Under the pieces are notes generated by a model. The model was not told the DNA's origin and searched no databases. It saw only the letters and a program-made list of their open reading frames with translations. Source: Kallipyga gabonensis (GTDB lineage: Bacteria; Bacillota; Clostridia; Tissierellales; Peptoniphilaceae). From it: a stretch of 64,000 bases of DNA. Numbering within the stretch: position 1 is the stretch's first letter; every line of letters begins with the position of its first letter. A program made the position numbers and the translations under genes. The stretch spans positions 1,240,001-1,304,000 of the forward strand of contig NZ_CXYV01000002.1 of the NCBI RefSeq assembly GCF_001286805.1, read 5' to 3'. This document shows positions 27,245 to 35,876 of the stretch, in pieces.

Positions 27245-28645
27245 ATGTTCACTTTTGATATGGACCCCCTAAGGTCCCAAATAAAGAGTATACACTTTAT
27301 CGGCATCGGAGGCACCTCCATGTCCGGTATTGCCGAACTTTTATTCGATAAAGGCTTTACGGTCACCGGATCCGACCGAGAAGAAGGGTCCTATACCCAC
27401 CATCTCAGAAAAAAAGGGATTCCCATCGTCTTTGGACAAAAGGCGGAAAACATCAAAGACCAGGATCTCTTCGTCTATACCGATGCTATCCCGGAAACAA
27501 ATCCTGAACTCATCGCTGCCCGGGCAACAGGACGACCCGTTGTCTCCCGAGGCCGGGTTCTGGGAGCCATCATGAGAAATTATGCACACTCCATTGCCAT
27601 TTCAGGAGCCCATGGAAAATCCACCACCACCTCCATGATGGCTGAAATCCTCCTCTCTGCCGAGGGTGAAGATCCCACCATCCTAATTGGGGGTGCCCTG
27701 GATGAGATGGGAGGAAACTGCCGAAGCGGTGATGGAGACATCTTTTTAGCTGAAGGCTGTGAATATAAAGGAAACATTCGCTTTTACTTTCCCTCTATCG
27801 CTGTCATCCTTAATATTGATGTTGACCATTTAGATTATTACAAGGATTTGAACGACATCATCCATACCTTTGAACACTATATGGAGAATATCCCCCAAGA
27901 CGGTCTCGCCATCCTCAATATGGATGACCCCAACTCTCGAAGCTTAAAGGATTTCGTCAAAGGAAAGGTAGCTTTTTTCTCCATGGACAATCATGAAGCG
28001 GATGTTCATGTAGAAAACATTGTCTATACAAACCTGGGTCAGCCGGCATTCACATTAGTCTTTAAGGATGGAGAATGCCTGGACATCCAACTCGGGGTTT
28101 TAGGGGATTTCAATATTCGTCACGCTATGGCGGCAAGCCTGGCTGCCCGAGCGGCCGGCCTTTCCTTTGAGACCATCAAAAAGGGTCTGGAATCCTATCG
28201 TTCTCTCCACCGGAGGATGGAGGATATGGGAAGCTTCCGCGGTGCCCGGGTTCTTACCGACTATGGCCACCATCCTGCGGAAATCCAAGCCACCCTGGAA
28301 ACCATTCATCCCCATGTTAAAGGTCGTTTTTACTGTGTTTTTGAGCCCCACACCTACTCCCGGACGCGAACCCTGATGAAGGACTTTGCAAAAACCTTCA
28401 GTGATTGCGATGAAGCCATCATTACAAAAATATACGGAGCCCGTGAAGTTGACGACGGATCTGTCCGCTCGGAAGAATTGGTGGATCAGGTCCTCGCTCA
28501 GGGTGACCGGGCAGTCTATCAAGAGACCTACCAGGATGTGGTGGACTACCTGAAAACTAAAGTGACACCGGATGACCTCATCCTGACCACAGGATGCGGA
28601 AAGGCCGATGAGATTGCCAAACTCCTGGTTGCCCAGGGAGAGTAA
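27245..28645 (+). CDS. murC: UDP-N-acetylmuramate--L-alanine ligase
   Basis: 466 aa. It adds the first amino acid of the peptidoglycan stem peptide. Motifs: IHFIGIGGTSMSGIAELL (nucleotide-sugar site), the ATP loop ISGAHGKSTTTSMMAEIL, LAEGCEYKGNI, NIDVDHLDYY, YGHHPAEIQATLE and FEPHTYSRTRTLM. Full length, single gene on the plus strand with GAGGAGG before the ATG. It is divergent from the GlmU-like gene, pairing two steps of precursor synthesis around one intergenic region, and ends in a strong terminator. Confidence 0.96.
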   Translation: MFTFDMDPLRSQIKSIHFIGIGGTSMSGIAELLFDKGFTVTGSDREEGSYTHHLRKKGIPIVFGQKAENIKDQDLFVYTDAIPETNPELIAARATGRPVVSRGRVLGAIMRNYAHSIAISGAHGKSTTTSMMAEILLSAEGEDPTILIGGALDEMGGNCRSGDGDIFLAEGCEYKGNIRFYFPSIAVILNIDVDHLDYYKDLNDIIHTFEHYMENIPQDGLAILNMDDPNSRSLKDFVKGKVAFFSMDNHEADVHVENIVYTNLGQPAFTLVFKDGECLDIQLGVLGDFNIRHAMAASLAARAAGLSFETIKKGLESYRSLHRRMEDMGSFRGARVLTDYGHHPAEIQATLETIHPHVKGRFYCVFEPHTYSRTRTLMKDFAKTFSDCDEAIITKIYGAREVDDGSVRSEELVDQVLAQGDRAVYQETYQDVVDYLKTKVTPDDLILTTGCGKADEIAKLLVAQGE

Positions 28646-28666
28646 TGATCAACATATCAAAAAACT

Positions 28667-28717
28667 AAACCCCTGCCAAACGGAAGCGATCAAGCTCACC
28701 GAAGGGCAGGGGTTTTT
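28667..28717. terminator. Terminator between murC and the TPR gene
   Basis: Stem AAACCCCTGCC/GGCAGGGGTTT (28667-28677 with 28705-28715), 27-nt loop, followed on the plus strand by a T-tract and on the minus strand by TTTAGTTTTTTG. It separates converging genes and may serve both. Confidence 0.85.
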
Positions 28718-28718
28718 A

Positions 28719-29816
28719 TTAGGAAATTTCCTCACGAAGGGACATGATTTCATTAAAAAACTCATCCGACAGATCATCATAGGAAAGGAGCTCATTGATG
28801 TCCTCCATGGCCCGGTCATTTTTTCCGGAGAGAGCAAGGAGGATGGCCCGATTAAAACGGAGGCGGAGGGCGGCAGGAAAGCGGTCCAATCCCTTATTTG
28901 CCGCAGCCAGAGCCTGGTCCCTTTTTCCGCAGGCATTGAGCGTATATACCCAACCGTTATACAGGTCTTCAAAGTCCCCACCTCGGTCCAAAGCCTCCTG
29001 GAAAGCAAATGCTGCCAGGTCATAGGCGGAGAGATTCTGATAGCTTAAACCCAAATAGTAGCAAACATCGTAACGCTTACTATGTTTTGCCAGCTTGCTC
29101 AGGATGTCCACCGACCGGGAATAGTCTGCCCGCCGCATGAAATAAAGAGCAGACTCTATTTCCGTTTCTGGTTCAATATTCTCCATTAACAAACGGACCT
29201 CTTCTTTCATCTCCGGATCCTCTGCCCACTCCAGGGCCCGCTTGTAATAGGCGGTGGCTTTAGAATAATGACCCATTCCCTCATTCAATTGACCCAAGGC
29301 GATATTCGCCAGGGGGGAACGATCATCCATATCCAAAGCTTTTTCCAAAATATGGGAGGCTTGGTGAACCATATCTTCCCGATCCTCTTCACTGAGAGAG
29401 GGAATTTTCCACAGGAGATCCCCCAGGTGAATAAGGGCCGACGTATTTTCCGGATTGATTATGGAAGCTGAACGAAAAGCAATCAGGGCATCTACATTCT
29501 TCCCTTTGGCTTCCGCCTCCAAGCCCATTTGAAGAGCAAATCGGTCGGCCTCTTTAACCGTTCGGCCCAAAAGATCCTTATACTCTTTCGCATAAGTGAA
29601 GTCGGGATCAATCCCCAAGTTCCAAATCATCCCTTTCACAAAAAAGGAATACTCAATCTCCTGGTCCAAATGTCCATTCTCAATACCTCCGAGAAAATCC
29701 TGAAGGCGGATAGGCAGGGGAATTGGACCTATCCCCCATTTCTTTTGAGCGTCCTCCTTCAAGTCAAGGTAGGCCAGATCTTTGGTAAACCGGATAAAAT
29801 AATCCTCAAGTCTCAA
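28719..29816 (-). CDS. Tetratricopeptide-repeat protein
   Basis: 365 aa, soluble. Several TPR-like helix pairs can be seen: about 130-165 (AFRSASIINPENTSALIHLGDLL), 180-220 (ANIALGQLNEGMGHYSKATAYYKRALEW), 260-290 (YYLGLSYQNLSAYDLAAFAFQEAL) and 310-345. TPRs mediate protein contacts; no enzymatic motif is present and the specific function is unknown. The start is TTG (29814-29816) after AAAGGAG, in a 4-nt TTGA overlap with the stop of the upstream membrane-protein gene, so the two are translationally coupled. Confidence 0.8.
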   Translation of the reverse strand: MRLEDYFIRFTKDLAYLDLKEDAQKKWGIGPIPLPIRLQDFLGGIENGHLDQEIEYSFFVKGMIWNLGIDPDFTYAKEYKDLLGRTVKEADRFALQMGLEAEAKGKNVDALIAFRSASIINPENTSALIHLGDLLWKIPSLSEEDREDMVHQASHILEKALDMDDRSPLANIALGQLNEGMGHYSKATAYYKRALEWAEDPEMKEEVRLLMENIEPETEIESALYFMRRADYSRSVDILSKLAKHSKRYDVCYYLGLSYQNLSAYDLAAFAFQEALDRGGDFEDLYNGWVYTLNACGKRDQALAAANKGLDRFPAALRLRFNRAILLALSGKNDRAMEDINELLSYDDLSDEFFNEIMSLREEIS

Positions 29817-30523
29817 TACCGGCTCCTTTCATGGTAGGCCCGGGATCTCTTTGAGGTCCGGGACAGGATCATAAAGAGTAACCCTTTGGTGTAATAGAAG
29901 ACGGCCTTGAGAAGGGCATATCCCACAATAAAAATAAAGGACTCCGTTCCGGGAATGGAAGCCATGATTGACCACCCCATTCCCAGGCTCCGGTAAATCA
30001 AGATGGCGACCAGGACATAGGGAATCACGATAAGAATATTTTCCTTCCAAAAATGGAGAAGTGAAGAAAAAATGGTGTTCATGGTCTCACCGGACTGGTA
30101 AACCTCCTCATAGGCCGGGCTGATAAAAACAGACCAGACGAGAAAAAGAATGAGGTAGCCTGTTGAAGCCAGGATAGGACGGCCTAAGCTGGCGGCCAGC
30201 ATTTCCACCAGGTAGAAAACAAAGTAAACCTGGCTCAAGGGAGCCAAGTAACCCTGGTCATACTCGGCCAGGTCTTCCATGGTCAGGCTCCCTCGACGAA
30301 AAAGTCTGGTCAGTAAGCCGGCTAAATGAGTGAGGATGGCCAATTGAATAAACCAGCGGATAAATCCGCTAAGAATGGAATTGCCCATCTGGGTAAAAAG
30401 GTTGTTAACCAAATTCGTCAGTGTCAAGTATAAAATAAAAGCCAAGACCAGGACGGGCAAGCCCTTAATATGATCTTTGATCTCCTTGAATAATCTCTGA
30501 TAAACCAGTGCGAAATCCTTCAT
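29813..30523 (-). CDS. Uncharacterised polytopic membrane protein
   Basis: 236 aa. About five hydrophobic segments are visible (about 22-45, 52-70, 95-135, 150-175, 190-225), with no catalytic motif. The family was not recognised. It follows mutS2 by 11 nt with GGGAGGAAGG before the ATG, and its stop overlaps the TPR gene. The tight coupling suggests a membrane partner for the TPR protein. Confidence 0.65.
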   Translation of the reverse strand: MKDFALVYQRLFKEIKDHIKGLPVLVLAFILYLTLTNLVNNLFTQMGNSILSGFIRWFIQLAILTHLAGLLTRLFRRGSLTMEDLAEYDQGYLAPLSQVYFVFYLVEMLAASLGRPILASTGYLILFLVWSVFISPAYEEVYQSGETMNTIFSSLLHFWKENILIVIPYVLVAILIYRSLGMGWSIMASIPGTESFIFIVGYALLKAVFYYTKGLLFMILSRTSKRSRAYHERSRY

Positions 30524-30534
30524 CCTTCCTCCCT

Positions 30535-32901
30535 TTACTTGAGTTCCACCTCTGTTACCCCGCTGCCACCCTGGTCGGGCTTGGCAAACTCGTAGCTTTT
30601 TACTCGACGGTCCCTGGCAAGAAACTCCTGAACTCCCTGTCTGAGGGCTCCCGTTCCTTTTCCATGAATAATACGAACTTTCTCCAAACCGGCTAACACC
30701 GCGTCGTCCAGGTAACGGTCAACTCGGTCCATTGCCGACTCAAATCGCTCCCCTCGCAAGTCCAGTTCCAAAGAAATCCCGGCATCTTTTCTGCGCTGAA
30801 TAATTAACTGCGTTTGACCTTGATTTTTGGAAGAATTTCCATCATCCTCCATCCTTCGGAGGTCATTAACATTGGCTTTGACCTTAAGGATCCCCATCTG
30901 AACCATAACATCTCCATTTTTATCCGGTCCATCTACAATCCTTCCCTCATCACCAATGGAGAGAATTTCCACGGCTTCCCCGATTTTCAGTCCCTGAGGA
31001 GCCTTGTGGGGTTTCATCTTCTTTTTGACGGGACCGGAACCGCCCAGACGGCCTTCCATGGCCTTTGCCCGGTCATTGACTGCGGTCAGGGTTCGGTCCA
31101 GATCTCGACTATCTTCAACCTGATCGATGGCTTTTTTTGCCTCCCGAATCATCCGCTGAGCCTGGTCTCTGGCTTCTTGAAGGAGGTCTCTGGCTTCCTT
31201 CTTGGAGGCCTCCAACTTTTTCTCATAGTCGGTCTTTGACCGGTCGAGGTCCGCTTTCATAGCGGATAGTTTTTCCTGGTATTCCTGTCTTTCTTTTTCC
31301 ATACTCTCCCGGGCCAGGCGGGTTTCTTCCCGGCTTCTCTCAATATCCTGAAGAACATCCTCGAATTGAACCGTATCCGAGTCTACCAGACTCTTGGCTT
31401 CATCTAAAAGATCTTCAGGCATGCCCAATCGTTTGGTGATCTCAAAGGCATTGGACCGTCCGGGAAGGCCGATCTGTAGACGGTAAGTGGGTGAAAGGGT
31501 TTGAACATCAAATTCCACCGAGGCATTCTGAACGCCGGGAGACCGGATAGCGAAAAGCTTAAGCTCGCTGTAATGGGTGGTCGCTACCGTCCGTATTCCC
31601 CGACGGGTCAGACGAGATAAGATGGCCATAGCCAGGGCTGCCCCTTCCACCGGATCCGTCCCCGATCCGATCTCGTCAAAGAGGAGGAGGGAACGGGAAT
31701 CAGCATTGGCCAAAATTTTAATGATGTTGTCCATGGATGCGGAAAAAGTAGAAAGCGAGAGTTCAATGGATTGCTTATCTCCGATGTCAGCATAGATGGA
31801 CTTGAAAACCCCCAGTTTGGAGTTGGACCGGCAGGGGATTTGGAGGCCGGATTGGCCCATGACCTGGAGGAGGCCGACAGTCTTTAAGGTAACGGTCTTT
31901 CCGCCCGTATTTGGACCGGTGATGATGAGGGTCGAAAAGTCTTCCCCTAAAGAGAAATCAATCGGCACGACATCTTTACCCAAAAGGGGATGCCGGGCTT
32001 CTTTCAAATCAATGGACCGGTCATCAGTAAAGAAGGGTCGGGATCCATGAATCTCCAGGGCATATTTTGCCTTAGCAAAGGTCTTATCGATATATTGAAG
32101 CTTTCCTTCGTTTCCGGAAATCTCATCGGCAAAACTGGCCACTTCCATGGAAAAATCAGCCAAAATCCGCTGGATTTCCTCCTTCTCCTCCCCCTCCAGT
32201 TCTCGAATCTCGTTGTTGAGTTCCACGATGGCCAAGGGTTCCATAAAGACCGTAGCCCCAGAAGCGGATTGGTCATGAACCAGTCCCCGGAAGGATCCTC
32301 GGGACTTTGCCTTGACCGGGAGGACATAGCGACCGTCCCGCATAGTGATGAGGTTTTCACTCAAATAGCCTGCCTGACCGGCAGAGATCATAATATCATT
32401 CAGTTTTCCTCGAACCGAATCCTGCTTGGCTTTCATCGCCCGGCGGATCCGAAAGAGGGCGGATGAAGCGGAGTCATTCATTACCCCTTCGGCTTCAATG
32501 GCTGAAGTGATGGATTCTTCCAGGCCTTTTTGCACAAAAAGAGAACGAATTTCAGCGACAAAATGGCTGGTTTCCGCCTCCTTACAATAATCGATGAGGG
32601 CCCTTGCGACGCGAAGGCCTTCCGCAATTTCCAAAAGTTGGCCCATGGAGAGAATTCCACCCAGGCTGGCCCGCTTAACGGCAGGACGAACCGAATAGAT
32701 TCCGAATAAAGGAGGATTGGAATACGCCAGGAGAAGGTCGACCGCATTTTGGGTCTCTTCCTGAATTTGGTTGAGATAAGCGGGATCGGAAAGAGGCCGG
32801 ATCTTCTTCACGGCTTCTTTTCCCAAAGGAGAGGCAGCAAAATGAGCAAGCCGGTCTAAAACTTTATTAAATTCCAAACTTTCAAGTACAAGCTGATCCA
32901 T
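30535..32901 (-). CDS. mutS2: Endonuclease MutS2
   Basis: 788 aa. MutS-like core with MutS2 connector and coiled-coil segments, Walker A GPNTGGKTVTLKTVG, Walker B LLFDEIGSGTDP, and the ATTHYSELK segment. A long coiled coil follows (about 515-610, Lys/Glu/Arg-rich), then a C-terminal Smr nuclease domain (ELDLRGERFESAMDRV ... IIHGKGTGALRQGV). In Firmicutes MutS2 acts on recombination intermediates and on collided ribosomes. It lies in the pheST-zapA-U32-mutS2 series common in this phylum. Confidence 0.95.
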   Translation of the reverse strand: MDQLVLESLEFNKVLDRLAHFAASPLGKEAVKKIRPLSDPAYLNQIQEETQNAVDLLLAYSNPPLFGIYSVRPAVKRASLGGILSMGQLLEIAEGLRVARALIDYCKEAETSHFVAEIRSLFVQKGLEESITSAIEAEGVMNDSASSALFRIRRAMKAKQDSVRGKLNDIMISAGQAGYLSENLITMRDGRYVLPVKAKSRGSFRGLVHDQSASGATVFMEPLAIVELNNEIRELEGEEKEEIQRILADFSMEVASFADEISGNEGKLQYIDKTFAKAKYALEIHGSRPFFTDDRSIDLKEARHPLLGKDVVPIDFSLGEDFSTLIITGPNTGGKTVTLKTVGLLQVMGQSGLQIPCRSNSKLGVFKSIYADIGDKQSIELSLSTFSASMDNIIKILANADSRSLLLFDEIGSGTDPVEGAALAMAILSRLTRRGIRTVATTHYSELKLFAIRSPGVQNASVEFDVQTLSPTYRLQIGLPGRSNAFEITKRLGMPEDLLDEAKSLVDSDTVQFEDVLQDIERSREETRLARESMEKERQEYQEKLSAMKADLDRSKTDYEKKLEASKKEARDLLQEARDQAQRMIREAKKAIDQVEDSRDLDRTLTAVNDRAKAMEGRLGGSGPVKKKMKPHKAPQGLKIGEAVEILSIGDEGRIVDGPDKNGDVMVQMGILKVKANVNDLRRMEDDGNSSKNQGQTQLIIQRRKDAGISLELDLRGERFESAMDRVDRYLDDAVLAGLEKVRIIHGKGTGALRQGVQEFLARDRRVKSYEFAKPDQGGSGVTEVELK

Positions 32902-32955
32902 GAATGTCCTACTTTCAGGGAAGAACCCTTATTTCCTGACGGTCTATTTTCGACC

Positions 32956-35388
32956 CTATTCAATCTCCATCGTATAGTGTCCCAATCCCCTTGCAAAGGT
33001 CCTGGTTTCCTTCCGGCCCTGGTCCCTGGGAGGAAGTAGATTTCCCTTTTTCCATTGGCTGGCCACCTTTCCGGCCTCTCCCTCTCCCCGGTCAATCACC
33101 AGGAATCGGGAGGTCAGTCCCTTAACCAGGTCAGGATTTATCCGGAGGTCCAGGAGTTCGGGCAAAAGGAGGCGACTGGTTCGATTGGTACGGATAAGCT
33201 CCCGATTCCCAAAGTCATCCTCCAGGTAGAGATCCTTACGGAAAGAGCAGCGGGGACAGTTCCGATCACCCCGACACCCCTTAATCAAAGACGCGGGACA
33301 ATGACGGAGAACCATTCCCGTCATCCGTCCATAGACCGGAAGTAGCCAGGGCATGGGGTAATCAAATAGGGTCCGATATTCCTCACTCGTGAGTTCTGTT
33401 GAGGGAATGATGGCTCGAAGGCGGTGGCGAAAGACCTCTTTGCCCAAGAGAGCCTCCCCTTCCTTTCGAAGGGCATGGGCCGCCCATGCATTGAAAACCT
33501 GAAGACCCGGACCCAGGATAAGGTCCTTATCTTCCGGAATTTCTTTCACCCTCCCCCATTCGTTGATGGTAGGAAGGTAAACCCCCTTGGCCATATTCAG
33601 GCCTTCCTCGGCCTGATCCAGAAAGTCCTCAAAATGCCGGCTTTCCAGGAGTTCAGGCATGACCAGGAAGACTTCCTTGCCGGCCTCTGTCCAGGCGGAA
33701 ACTACAGTCGGATCTTCGGTAATCACCAGGTCCATCCCGGCTATTTCTGTAGAAGAATAGGTGTCGGGACCCTGTTCAGTTCGGAAGAAAAGAGTGGGAT
33801 CCTCCCTCTTTTCCATTGGCCAGGAAGCTTGATCTCGGTCTTTCTTCAGGGAAGTCATCCGAGCCTCTAGATCCTGTCGGTCCAGTCTAGGGCGTGAAGG
33901 AAGGGTCATTTCCTCTACGAGAAGATCAACTCCTTTTCGGCGGAAGGCATTAATGGCTCCCATGGGAAGGAAGCCCTCCCCCTCCATATCAACCCGGAGG
34001 TCCTCCAGGAAAAAGGGCGTGTTCCCCAGTTTTGCCAGGGATGAACCAAGATCCTCCGGAGATAAGGGGTGATTTTTAGCCGGATCGACCCGGTTTCCTT
34101 CCAGGAAAACAGTGTGACCCTTGGCCCTAAAGGAGGCAGATAGGGGACGACCCACCTTAAAGGAAAGATCCATAATGAGAGGAATCTTCCCCTCTTTATC
34201 TTTCTTCAACTCTTTTTCTAAGGCAACACGGATTTGTCCGGTGTAAATGGCATTAACTGAAGAACCCGGAAGTAAATCGGGGTAATCCGAAAAAAAGAGG
34301 GCTTGTCCTTGAGGGAGATCCTCCTTTAGCGTCAAAGGGAAGGCAGAGCGGCCACCCTGAACTCGAATCTGGTCCCCTCTATTAAGGTCCCTATTCGCTC
34401 GAAGGAAAGGGGTCTTTCCTTGTCGGTCGATTTTCCCCAGAAAGACTCCGGTTTCTTCTTCCTTGGAATAGGCCATTGACCGTCCGAACTCATTAAAGAA
34501 ATAGCCTGAGGTGAAAGGCCGGTTGGTCATGAGGGCCAATGGGGTCGGGTCAGGCTTACTCCCTCGGAGGGCCTCCCGGTAAGCTTTAACCGCCGCATAG
34601 ACATATTCCGGCTTTTTCATCCGTCCTTCAATTTTCAGCGAATGAACGCCCATCTCCCGGTAGACTGCCACCTGATCTAAGGTCATGAGATCCCGAGGAG
34701 AAAGATAGGTGTCAGCAGGACCAAGAACTTGGCCATTTGGTTTTTTCAGAAAATATGTCTTCCGGCAGGGTTGGGCACACCGTCCACGATTTCCTGATCG
34801 ACCTCCCGCAAAGGAAGAAAGAAGGCACTGACCGGATTGAGAAATACAAAGCGATCCATGGACGAAGACCTCCACTTCCAGGTCGGTATTTTCCAGGACC
34901 AGACCCACCTCTTCCTGAGACATTTCCCGGCCCATAACCAGACGGTCTAATCCCCTATGCTGAGCCAGGAGAGCACCCGAAAGGGCGTTGACGGAGATCT
35001 GGGTTGATCCATGCAGGGGCAGGTCGGGAAGTAAGGTATGGGCAAGGTTGATTAGGCCGGGATCCTGGATGATAATGGCATCCGCTCCCATCTCATAAAG
35101 ATCAACTAAAGTCTGAAAAGCCTCTTCCACCTCTTCCTCTTTTAAGGCAGTGTTGACCGTGATATAAACCTTACTCCCTGCCAGGTGAGCCTGACGAATC
35201 GTTTCTTTCAAGCCAGTCTTGGTAAAGTTATCAGCGTAGGCACGTGCCCCAAAGGAAAGGCCGGCCAGGTAAATGGCATCCGCCCCGGCCGCAAGGGCAG
35301 CCCGGGCCATGTCATCATTTCCAACCGGCGCCAGGATCTCGGGAAGACAAGGGGGCTTTTCTTGTCCGTTCTCTAAGTGATTGACCAA
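32956..35388 (-). CDS. U32 family peptidase / RNA hydroxylation-type protein, long form
   Basis: 810 aa. The N-terminal U32 domain starts EILAPVGNDDMARAALAAGADAIYLAG and carries the signature EVEVFVHGSLCISQSGQCLLSS with following Cys (RGRCAQPCRK). Bacterial U32 proteins such as RlhA and TrhP hydroxylate rRNA or tRNA, and the Cys residues are likely Fe-S ligands. After about residue 450 it continues with a DUF3656-like middle and a second U32-like half, ending in a Cys cluster (HCPASLIKGCRGDRNCPRC). The start is TTG (35386-35388) behind AGGAGG. The protease name is historical; activity is uncertain. Confidence 0.85.
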   Translation of the reverse strand: MVNHLENGQEKPPCLPEILAPVGNDDMARAALAAGADAIYLAGLSFGARAYADNFTKTGLKETIRQAHLAGSKVYITVNTALKEEEVEEAFQTLVDLYEMGADAIIIQDPGLINLAHTLLPDLPLHGSTQISVNALSGALLAQHRGLDRLVMGREMSQEEVGLVLENTDLEVEVFVHGSLCISQSGQCLLSSFAGGRSGNRGRCAQPCRKTYFLKKPNGQVLGPADTYLSPRDLMTLDQVAVYREMGVHSLKIEGRMKKPEYVYAAVKAYREALRGSKPDPTPLALMTNRPFTSGYFFNEFGRSMAYSKEEETGVFLGKIDRQGKTPFLRANRDLNRGDQIRVQGGRSAFPLTLKEDLPQGQALFFSDYPDLLPGSSVNAIYTGQIRVALEKELKKDKEGKIPLIMDLSFKVGRPLSASFRAKGHTVFLEGNRVDPAKNHPLSPEDLGSSLAKLGNTPFFLEDLRVDMEGEGFLPMGAINAFRRKGVDLLVEEMTLPSRPRLDRQDLEARMTSLKKDRDQASWPMEKREDPTLFFRTEQGPDTYSSTEIAGMDLVITEDPTVVSAWTEAGKEVFLVMPELLESRHFEDFLDQAEEGLNMAKGVYLPTINEWGRVKEIPEDKDLILGPGLQVFNAWAAHALRKEGEALLGKEVFRHRLRAIIPSTELTSEEYRTLFDYPMPWLLPVYGRMTGMVLRHCPASLIKGCRGDRNCPRCSFRKDLYLEDDFGNRELIRTNRTSRLLLPELLDLRINPDLVKGLTSRFLVIDRGEGEAGKVASQWKKGNLLPPRDQGRKETRTFARGLGHYTMEIE

Positions 35389-35400
35389 TCGGAACCTCCT

Positions 35401-35844
35401 TTATCGGTGGGTCCGCCGATACTCTTGAAACTGCTTGGAAAGAAGGAGAATCCTGTCTTCGGCCTCTTTCAGGTTTTGCCGGAGGGCCTTAAGATCTTCT
35501 TCCCGGTCATAAGAGGCTTCTTCCTGGCGGTGGAGACGGTCTTTCATTTCCTTATTCTCCCTCTGAAGGGCCTGGATATCTTCCTCCAAGCCCTCTTTTT
35601 CCGCCTTAATTTCTTCCAATTGATCTTGAACCAGGAAGAGGTCATCGGCCATATTCATCATCGCCAGGGTGGTTTGCATGGTCTTATTAAAGCGGAGGTC
35701 AGAACGGCTGATTTCTCCGATCTTTCTGTTGACATAATTTGTCACCCGCTCCATCTCTTCTTTGTTTTTCTTGCTCTTTAAGACATACCGGTCTCCATTG
35801 ATGGTGACTTGCATCCGGTTGACTTCCCGGTCTTGGCCTGACAT
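35401..35844 (-). CDS. zapA: Cell division protein ZapA-like
   Basis: 147 aa. N-terminal ZapA domain (about 11-75: VTINGDRYVLKSKKNKEEMERVTNYVNRKI, then MMNMADDLFLV) followed by a long acidic coiled coil. ZapA bundles FtsZ filaments at the division site. The length exceeds Bacillus ZapA (about 85 aa) because of the coiled-coil tail. The ATG follows GGGGAGG. It sits between pheT and the U32 gene, its usual Firmicute neighbourhood. Confidence 0.85.
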   Translation of the reverse strand: MSGQDREVNRMQVTINGDRYVLKSKKNKEEMERVTNYVNRKIGEISRSDLRFNKTMQTTLAMMNMADDLFLVQDQLEEIKAEKEGLEEDIQALQRENKEMKDRLHRQEEASYDREEDLKALRQNLKEAEDRILLLSKQFQEYRRTHR

Positions 35845-35876
35845 GGCATCCTCCCCTCCGGTATTAAATATTCCTC

